From Eupeodes corollae (Eukaryota > Arthropoda > Insecta > Diptera > Syrphidae), in contig NC_079148.1 in the NCBI RefSeq assembly GCF_945859685.1, positions 140,303,133-140,367,132 of the forward strand: a stretch of 64,000 bases of DNA. Reading direction: 5' to 3'. The notes beneath the pieces were generated by a model. It was given only the letters and a program-made list of their open reading frames with translations, did no database searches and had not been told where the DNA came from. The translations under genes were made by a program, and so were the position numbers. Positions 56,403 through 64,000 of this stretch are shown here, piece by piece; position 1 is the stretch's first letter; each line of letters begins with the position of its first letter.

Positions 56403-57667
56403 AAGGGTGATTTTTTTGAGGTTAGGATTTTCATGCATTAGTATTTGACAGATCACGCCGGATTTCAGTATGCTTTGACATTTCATCATGAATAGACTTA
56501 CTAACGAGCAACGCTTGCAAATCATTGAATTTTATTACCAAAATCAGTGTTCGGTTCGAAATGTGTTTCGCGCTTTACGTCCGATTTATGGTCTACATAA
56601 TCGACCAAGTGAGCAAACAATTAATGCGATTGTGTCAGTTTACTTTATTGGACATTAAACCAACCACACGAATGCGTAAAGTGCGTACAGAAGAGAATAT
56701 TGCGTCTGTTTCTGAGAGTGTTGCTGAAGACCGTGAAATGTCGATTCGTCGCCGTTCGCAGCAATTGGGTTTGTGTTATTCAACCACATGGAAGATTTTA
56801 CGCAAAGATCTTGGTGTAAAACCGTATAAAATACAGCTCGTGCAAGAACTGAAGCCGAACGATCTGCCACAACGTCGAATTTTCAGTGAATGGGCCCTAG
56901 AAAAGTTGGCAGAAAATCCGCTTTTTTATCGACAAATTTTGTTCAGCGATGAGGCTCATTTCTGGTTGAATGGCTAAGTAATTAAGCAAAATTGCCGCAT
57001 TTGGAGTGAAGAACAACCAGAAGCCGTTCAAGAACTGCCCATGCATCCCGAAAAATGCACTGTTTGGTGTGGTTTGTACGCTGGTGGAATCATTGGACCG
57101 TATTTTTTCAAAGATGCTGTTGGACGCAACGTTACGGTGAATGGCGATCGCTATCGTTCAATGCTAACAAAAACAAAACTTTTTGTTGCCAAAAATGAAA
57201 GAACTGAACTTGGTTGGCATGTGGTTTCAACAACATGGCGCTACATGCCACACAGCTCGCGATTCTATGGCCATTTTGAGGGAAAACTTCGGAGAACAAT
57301 TCATCTCAAGGAATGGACCGGTAAGTTGGCCACCAAGATCATGCGATTTGACGCCTTTAGACTATTTTTTGTGGGGCTACGTCAAGTTTAAAGTCTACAC
57401 AAATAAGCCAGCAACTATTCCAGCTTTGGAAGACAACATTTCGGAAGAAATTCGGGCTATTCCGGCCGAAATGCTCGAAAAAGTTACCCAAAATTGGACT
57501 TTCCGAATGGACCACCTAAGACGCAGCCGCGGTTAACATTTAAATGAAATTATCTTCAAAAAGTAAATGTCATGGACCAATCTAACGTTTCAAATAAAGA
57601 ATCAATGAGATTTTGCAAATTTTATGCGTTTTTTTTTTTAAAAAAAGTTCTCAAGCTCTTAAAAAAT
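56403..57667 (+). mobile_element. DD41D mariner, copy B (defective)
   Basis: The left TIR AAGGGTGATTTTTTTGAGGT follows a TA (56401-56402). The right end keeps GTTCTCAAGCTCTTAAAAAA but lacks the terminal TCACCGTT, so the right TIR is truncated. It is the same family as copy A at 24254-25543 (opposite orientation) and very similar over its whole length. The copy differs by its own set of inactivating changes, described with its transposase. Confidence 0.9.
56488..57559 (+). pseudogene. DD41D mariner transposase, multiply broken
   Basis: Starts at ATG 56488 (MNRLTNEQRLQ). Relative to copy A it shows: a 14-bp deletion in the HTH region near 56634; a stop (TAA for the Tyr codon) right after WFLNG-type residues at about 56976; a ~7-bp insertion after the SMLT codons near 57168, giving a frameshift; a GAC-to-CAT type change turning the second catalytic Asp of QQDGATCH into His (57228-57236); and a premature stop in the last residues (RG then TAA). 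The first Asp (SDEAHFW) and third Asp (LTPLDYF) remain. It cannot encode an active enzyme, and the active-site change would inactivate it even without the frameshifts. Confidence 0.9.
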
Positions 57668-59289
57668 TAAATTAAATTAAAAGAGGAACTCACTCCCAAT
57701 GCTTTAATAACAAAATTTCATAAAAACGAACTTAATAAGCTCAAATCGGACAAATTTAATGGGAATCAGTTTATTTCATCGAAAAGGAGTTCACTCTTTT
57801 AAGAGTTAATTCGTCGCGTTTATGAGTGTTTCTACTGTAGATTCAGATAAAATAAAATCGGCTAAAAGGGATCGCTCTTGCATTATTATTTTTTGTTCTT
57901 TTTGTTATTTTTGTTTTGTCTGAAGATGCGCCCATTGATGTTTTCATTATACCCTTCAGGATTATATTGGCTAATCTTAGTTTATAGATGGACATATAAA
58001 CACACAAAATTGGAATCATAAAAATGACGACACAAACGGGACACAAACGAGTTATAAAATTAATTTTTGAAGTATGTTTTCGTGCATAAAAAAATAAAAA
58101 TAAAAAAATTAAATAATTTTATTTGTTTTAAATGAGATTGAGAGTTGAACCCCGAGCGATGCGATACACAAACTGTGTGGGATTTTTGAGGTCAACGATG
58201 CGTGATAATCTTGTTAGTTATACCTTTACGAGTACTACGTGTCGAGAATTGTAGGTACCTACCTACATACACATGTACATACCATACATATATGATATTT
58301 ATTTTGCATAAAAACAATATGAGTTAATGCTATTAATATGAAGCCTTTACGTAGGTGGAGTTCTTGATGGATACCTTAATACATATAAAATGCATATATG
58401 TACAGCAAGTATCATAGCATGATGTTTGCTGTTTCTTCTAAATAAGGATCAAATTTTTTTTTTTTTTTTGATGTAATTGATGTTTTGCAATTTCTAGCCA
58501 GGATACCATACTGAGTTTTAAATGCAAAATCTTTACAAAATAATAGACATCTTTGTTAAAAATTATTTAATGACCGTTAAACTTAATATTATTATACAAA
58601 ATATGAAATTTTGAATATTACGTCTATACAAATTTTAAGGATTTAAAAAATTAGTGGTCAAACAGTTTGACATTTCCCATTTTTTTCTTGAGTCAACCAA
58701 TTAAGTTTTAGCAAGATTTTGAAATGCATTTTAATTTGTAGAAGATTTGTTTGTTAAGAAAATTAAACAATTTTGAAAACAATATTCGCATACAATAAAA
58801 GCAAGAAGTCTTTGTTTGTTTTCAAGGTATTTCAGCCAGGAAACAATTTTTACCACATTTGAATAATATTTTGAGCTGTAAAATATTGGTCTACAGTGTT
58901 TTGAATGAATTGTCTAAAAGAATTAGTAAGTGTCAAAAAACTTCCTTCGTAGAATAAGATTTGAGCTGTAAAATATTGGTTTTCAGTGTTTTGAATTTAA
59001 GAGATTTCAAATAAATGGTTATTCATAACTTAAATAGTCCCATTTAGTCAGCTATCACTTTTGAAGATGTCGTCATTTGACATGTGACAAAATACGCCAT
59101 TAATTACTTTACCACAAAAATAGTGACATTTTTGCAATAAAACAATCTTGAAGTAGCTTTTCACTTAACAATAGTGAAACTGCTTTACAAACTTAAACTG
59201 TTGCGGCAAGTTAGTAATATGGAGAATTCAATTGATCAAACTAGGTTTTTGTCATTAAGTACAGGCAATAATAGTTTTGAAAGACTAGT
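57668..59289. other. no gene seen; contains a 90-bp tandem duplication
   Basis: AT-rich. The phrase TTGAGCTGTAAAATATTGGT followed by ..CAGTGTTTTGAAT occurs at 58871 and 58961, a 90-bp offset. No domain recognised. Confidence 0.55.
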
Positions 59290-59950
59290 TTTGTCAATTC
59301 TTTGTTTATTTCTGAAATTGTGTATTCCCCAAACGATATCAAACCGTATTTGAAACCGTATAAGGCTTTTAAACTCCATGACTTAACGCACGAATTCAAG
59401 CCACTCGATCACGAGCAACCTCGTCGTATGTGGGCTAATTGCATCCTTGAAATGCATCAAAATGGTTCGATCAATGTTTTTCACTAATGAGGCTTATTTT
59501 CACTTTACAGATTTGAGGCTTGGAAAATCCGAAAATAATTATTAAGAACCGTTTCAACTCTCAACGTTATGAAGTTTCTTCATCAATGTGGGCCATTTTA
59601 CTTCGGAGGTGGAATTTTCAGATCTAAGGCTTGCAAAATCCGAATATAATTATTGGAAAGCCTTTTGCATTATCAAATTGTGAATTTTTGGTGTGATTCT
59701 TCGGCTAGTGGTGTAATCAACCAATTAATGGCACAAGCCATTCGAAAATGAGGCTTGTGCAACTTTTACGGGAAAGTGGTTGCGCTACAGTGTTATGAAT
59801 GACGATTTTGCATCGCCGGAAGTGGAAGCTATTGATATGGATAATGCTTATTTTTAACAAGACAATGAAGCTACAAGCCACACAAGCAACAAAAAAAACA
59901 GCAATATTGCAAGAAGTTTTATGCCAGTCTTATTTTTCGAACAGGTGATC
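59290..59950 (+). mobile_element. mariner-like transposase relic
   Basis: 59302-59487 reads LKPYKAFKLHDLTHEFKPLD, HEQPRRMWANCILEMHQN, matching the region before the first catalytic block. FTNEAYFHF (59483-59510, other frame) corresponds to the FSDEAHFW block, with Asn for Asp. Around 59775-59890 GKWLRYSVMNDDF and MDNAYF.QDNEATSHTS correspond to the blocks ending in the WFQQDGATCHT motif. The third acidic block is absent or unrecognisable. It is a different, older lineage from the DD41D copies. Confidence 0.65.
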
Positions 59951-60059
59951 ATAATTGACCACTGAGATCTAACATCTTTAGACATCTTTAAAATTTTAAA
60001 GAAATGTCTATGTCAATAATTAACAACCGATTCAATACTTTAAAAATTGAAGTTTTAAT

Positions 60060-61384
60060 GCTTTTAGATGCCAGTCAATGCTAAAGATCTACGACCTATA
60101 AGTTTGTCATCATTTCTTCTTAAGACCTTGGAAAGATTGATTTGTATCCAATTAAGGGCAAGTATTGATACAAGACTTCTGTCTTCGTCTTAACATGTCT
60201 ACTGTAAAGGTAAATCGTTGAAAAAAGCGTTACATACCTTAGTACGCACCGTCGAATATTCCCTCTATCATAAAGAGTTCATTATTGTTGCTTTCTTTAA
60301 CATCGAAGGTGCCTTTAACAACGTGGAGACAAATGCAATCATATCTGCACTAACATCTAGAGGGACACCGCAAGGTGGTGTTCTTTCCCCTCTCCTCTGG
60401 AACCTAGTGTTAAATGAATTCCTAACTAGTCTGGATGCGGAGGGTTACAGAGGAAAGATCTAAACACCTTAAAAAAACTGTTACAAAATGCCTTAGACAG
60501 ACTAATACTTTGGGCTGATTGGTGTGGACCCACACAAAACCGATTTTGTCTTATTTTCGAGGAGATACAAAATTCCATTGTCAACCCTCCCTATATTAAA
60601 GGAATCCAATTAGAACTTTTGGCGATAAAAGAAGTCTTGTCCTGGCTCAAAGAAAACATGATATCAACATCTGATATCCGTATTTGCTCTGTCTCTCCAA
60701 ACTCTATAACAGTCCCTAACTGTCGATCGTCTCTAATGGAGATGGCACAATAGTTTAATATTCACCTTTGCTGGGTGCTGGGTGTAAGGCAGATGAACGC
60801 GAAAGGAACGGTACAGTGCAGTCGATCCTACCACGTTTGACACATACTGGCATACCAATCGCTACTTGTAAACTGTTGCTTATGCAAGACGCTGTGAGGA
60901 AAGCAGGCACCAGGTGGAACAACATCACCAAGTGTCAGGTTACAAAGAACATCTGGCCAACACTAGATTAAAAACGTTTAAGGTGCTTGATATCTCTAAG
61001 CGGATTGCATATAAGCTCGGTAATAGGTGCCTTAACCGGACAGTGTATAATAGAAAAGCACGCCACGCGGCTAGGCGTATTCTCAAATGACTTTTGCAGA
61101 AGCTGTATGGACGAGGAAGAGGAGGAAACAATTCTTCACTTTCTCTGTACATGCTCTGCTCTGGCTCGAAAACGCAAGAATTACCTAGGAGAATCCTTCT
61201 TTAACGATTTAAACGATCTAAATCATATCGGCATAGTCAGTCTTTCACGTTTCGTAAAGAACTCAAACTGGTTCCATTGAGCTAAAGAGGAAGCCTCAAG
61301 ATTCATGTGGTATCACAATGGGCCATTAAACTGGCCTAAGTGTGTCCGTTTCCATTTTGGACAGCCACTTTAACCTAACCTAAT
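60060..61384 (+). mobile_element. LINE-A copy 3: RT + RNase H relic
   Basis: Plus-strand blocks in order: VNAKDLRPISLSSFLLKTLE (about 60071-60135), KKALHTLVRTVEYSLYHKEF, FFNIEGAFNNVETNAI (motif A), SRGTPQGGVLSPLLWNLVLN (motif B; 60357-60415), RNase H residues KEVLSWLKENMISTSDIRI (about 60630-60690), then LTGQCIIEKHATRLGVFSND, FCRSCMDEEEEETILHFLCT (C-terminal CCHC-type motif, about 61090-61150). It ends GACAGCCACTTTAACCTAAC CTAA. An internal deletion removes the sequence between motif A and B and the YADD block. Frameshifts separate the parts. Confidence 0.88.
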
Positions 61385-61679
61385 ACCTTAAGAACCGAGG
61401 ACATACAGACGCAAATGTGCGAATTAGTCATGGGAATTTTAATGAAATTTCAATTCAAGTAAAATAAATCATTTTCGAAAAATAGTTGTTTAAATGGTAC
61501 CTTAGGACTACGAAATTGTTGTCGCGGGAAAACACTTCTATCTCAATATTTCATTTTGTTATTTCGCCGGACTCAAACTCAGATAATTTTGAACTCTTGA
61601 AGTTTTAAATAGATTTTGGAAAATACGTTTTTTTATTTTGCATATTTCACTTGTTATTCAAATGTAGATGAATAACTTG
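61385..61679. other. no gene seen
   Basis: AT-rich spacer between two LINE fragments. Confidence 0.45.
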
Positions 61680-61845
61680 CGCCACTCAGGTCGCACACGC
61701 AAGTGGGAGAAGACCTAAAACAACTTGGTGTACGAAATTGAAGACAGCTAGCTAGGGATCGAGTTGGCTGAACGCACGTTTGTTAAGGATCACGTCCGCA
61801 CCACCTTAAGTAAATAAGTAAGTAATTCAAAATTACTTGAGGACT
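61680..61845 (+). mobile_element. LINE C-terminal fragment with TAAG-type tail
   Basis: A plus-strand frame reads GRRPKTTWCTKLKTAS, then a stop, then SSWLNARLL. This is the decayed counterpart of the GRPRITWRRTVE C-terminus at 25640-25690. It ends in CTTAAGTAAATAAGTAAGTA, the same kind of TAAG repeat as the LINE at 23978-25826, so the two are related 3' ends. Confidence 0.65.
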
Positions 61846-64000
61846 ATTTTTTCGTCTTCTAGGGTTGCCATTCCCATTCAGAAATAACCTATTTGTTTTA
61901 AATGTGATATTTAAACCTCTTGTACATTTTGCATTTGGTACTTTCCTCAACTTGATTGTGGGTTACATTGCCAATGCATAGTATTAAATTTGTCTTTTTT
62001 GACCATCAGAATGATAATGTATCTTAAATATGTAAATCTGCTTAAGGAGTCATAAGCTTTGACTTTGACCTAAATCTTTTGATCCCAACTTATTTTAACC
62101 CACTCAGTTAACATTCAAATATATCACATCAACAAGTATAATATAAAACCTCTTTTATAGCTCATAAGTTGAAAGAGGAAAACAAAAAATTCTAGATACA
62201 AAAATGAATTTATCATTTGCAACGTTACGCCCCCATACTATTTTTTGAAGAGCTATAAGTTAGTTCGGTTCTGTTGGTATATCTAACCTATGTAACGTAT
62301 GTCAAAGTAGGAACAGTATCTTATTCTTTAAACCAAAAGTTCTGATTGTATATTCTTTTTTTTTCCAAGATACTTTTGTCTTTTATTTGTTCAGTTTCTT
62401 GATGTTGTTTTTCATCTCTGTTTGCGCACTTTTATTTCATTTTTTCTATCTTATGTAGAAAGAAGTATAGTTCTTTGGGTTGATGTACATTTTTCATTCA
62501 GCTTGAAAAATGTATTGGTATTAAAATACTCGGGACAGCACCATCAGCGAGCCTCGAAAGAGGGTTTGTTTCAGTTTAGTTAAGTTTTGTTATTTTTTTG
62601 GAGGGCGAAAGTGTGTGTATATGAAGCGAAAACCTAAAAGAATTAAACGTAAAAATAAATAGAGCGAGTTCACTTAGCGTGGCATTTTAAACCGGTATAT
62701 TTAAATACGTATATTGCATATAAACTTATACCTATAGCATTCTTTATATGGTTGTTTTGTTTATCGTATGCTTTTATAATATTTTGTTTTTGTTTTTAAA
62801 TTATGCAATTAGGTAGCGATTTATTTTTAGTTGTTGTTGTTGCGCCTTTATTCTATAAGCATTTTGCAAAAAATGTTGAACCGAATCGGTTTTGATCGCG
62901 TGGTAAGCTTTGAGTTATTTCGAGCTCAGGAAGAGAGTCATTAAAACAAAAACAAAAACAAAAACAACAAAAAACAAAGATCAATGTATCTTTTTAGTAA
63001 AGGGTTTTTGAACACGCTCTAATACTAAATATTTACTTACATTTTTACCTAAATACAATATAAAATGTATACAAATAAAAGAAGTTAGAAAGGTTAGCTT
63101 CGTTCACTAGGAAACTTAATTTAGTTTCAACAATCAGTGATTACTTTTTAATTAGAATAGAAACTATAAAGAAAGTATCTGGTACTGGAAGGAACCTAAT
63201 TTAACCAGCTAACTTAACAATGGACAATGTTCACACGCATCATATTTATTATTGTGAATTTTTGTATTTTATTAAAATAAAACTAAATTTAAACAATGAA
63301 GCGAAAACAAATAAAATAATTATTGTACAATTTATACCTTATCAGTAAAATTTTATCTTTACTCGTGATGCTTTTGGAAAAGATTTATTTACAGAGAGAG
63401 TTTGTTACTGGATGAGGTGATCAAAAGTAGAGTGAGTTTTTTAATACATTTTTAAATGATAAAGTTGCAAAATCTTTGTTGCTAGATAGATGGGAACTGA
63501 AGATAACATTTTTAGCCATGTCGTCCATAAAAAAAAAATACTTTTCTAATTTTTCTAAACAGAAGCAATTTTGTTGAGAATTTTTAATGGTTTGATATTT
63601 TACATTAAAAAAATAATTAATTTACAGTCGTGTTCCATTTGCTCCGAAGAAAATCAACTTTTCTGTTGTAATTTGAATTTGTCATTTTTGTTTTAGAGAT
63701 ACATTTTTAAATTTTGAATTTTTCTATAAGAACGTTACATCAGTAGCCTCAAAACATAAACGCTGGAGTCGATTTAAGAGAAACTGAAAATTGTATGACA
63801 GCTGATTGAGTATATTAAATTTAAAATTTGTCATCTTTTTAAATGTGAACAAAATTTCAAAAACCTAACAAACTAGTAAGTATTTTTTTAGTTGTCAGCA
63901 AAATTTGAAACAAAAGGAATCTGAAATGTTTCACTGATGAACGTTTATAGCAATCAGTAAATTTATGCCATTAAATGTTGTTTTCTTTCGATCACAACAT
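61846..64000. other. no gene seen; AT-rich DNA
   Basis: No recognisable coding region, element end or RNA gene. Confidence 0.5.

Overview
This is a stretch of eukaryotic, very AT-rich, repeat-packed DNA from an insect, most likely a fly (Diptera). The reasons are an arthropod-type nuclear tRNA-Val(CAC) gene, spliced coding fragments with GT..AG introns, several clades of non-LTR retrotransposons, a Helitron with its characteristic ends, and DD41D mariner elements of the kind described from tephritid flies (rosa lineage). I found no convincing host protein-coding gene. The window looks like intergenic or long-intron DNA, and the only clearly functional host gene is the tRNA at 16157-16229.

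Layout. 1-620: internally deleted mariner relic (-). 3480-4275: relic of a LINE family (called LINE-A here) with an RNase H domain. 7421-8534: TIR transposon with a broken ORF. 8636-8765: SINE fragment. 8805-10391: element carrying ~173-bp tandem repeats, present again in inverted orientation at 39886-41670. 10430-12300: two LINE relics. 16157-16229: tRNA-Val. 16815-19194: MITE interrupted by a second TIR element (17106-19040) that carries three in-frame exons of a SAM-like domain gene. 19242-19586: second MITE copy. 23480-25870: three-level nest (mariner relic, containing a LINE with a 9-bp TSD, containing a DD41D mariner).

25926-33265: Helitron shell with intact 5' and 3' ends in an A|T target. 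Its middle is filled by a 21-bp minisatellite array, and that array is split by a nearly intact CR1/Jockey-type LINE (27131-31175). 36120-38110: hAT relic of the ZBED/SCAN type. 47203-49673: antisense LINE-A copy with a 12-bp TSD. 53080-54200: LINE relic broken by a PIF/Harbinger-like MITE. 54426-54743: complete tRNA-derived SINE with TSD. 54932-55474: uncharacterised TIR element. 56403-57667: second DD41D mariner. 59290-59950: another mariner relic. 60060-61384: third LINE-A copy.

How the parts relate. Almost all coding capacity is transposase, reverse transcriptase or helicase, and almost all of it is broken. The exceptions are the LINE at 27131-31175, whose two ORFs are open, and the SAM-like exons, whose splice sites and reading frame are preserved. 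Nesting gives relative ages: mariner relic older than LINE older than DD41D mariner; Helitron older than its LINE; MITE older than the SAM-carrying element. All assignments come from reading the sequence; no search was run.
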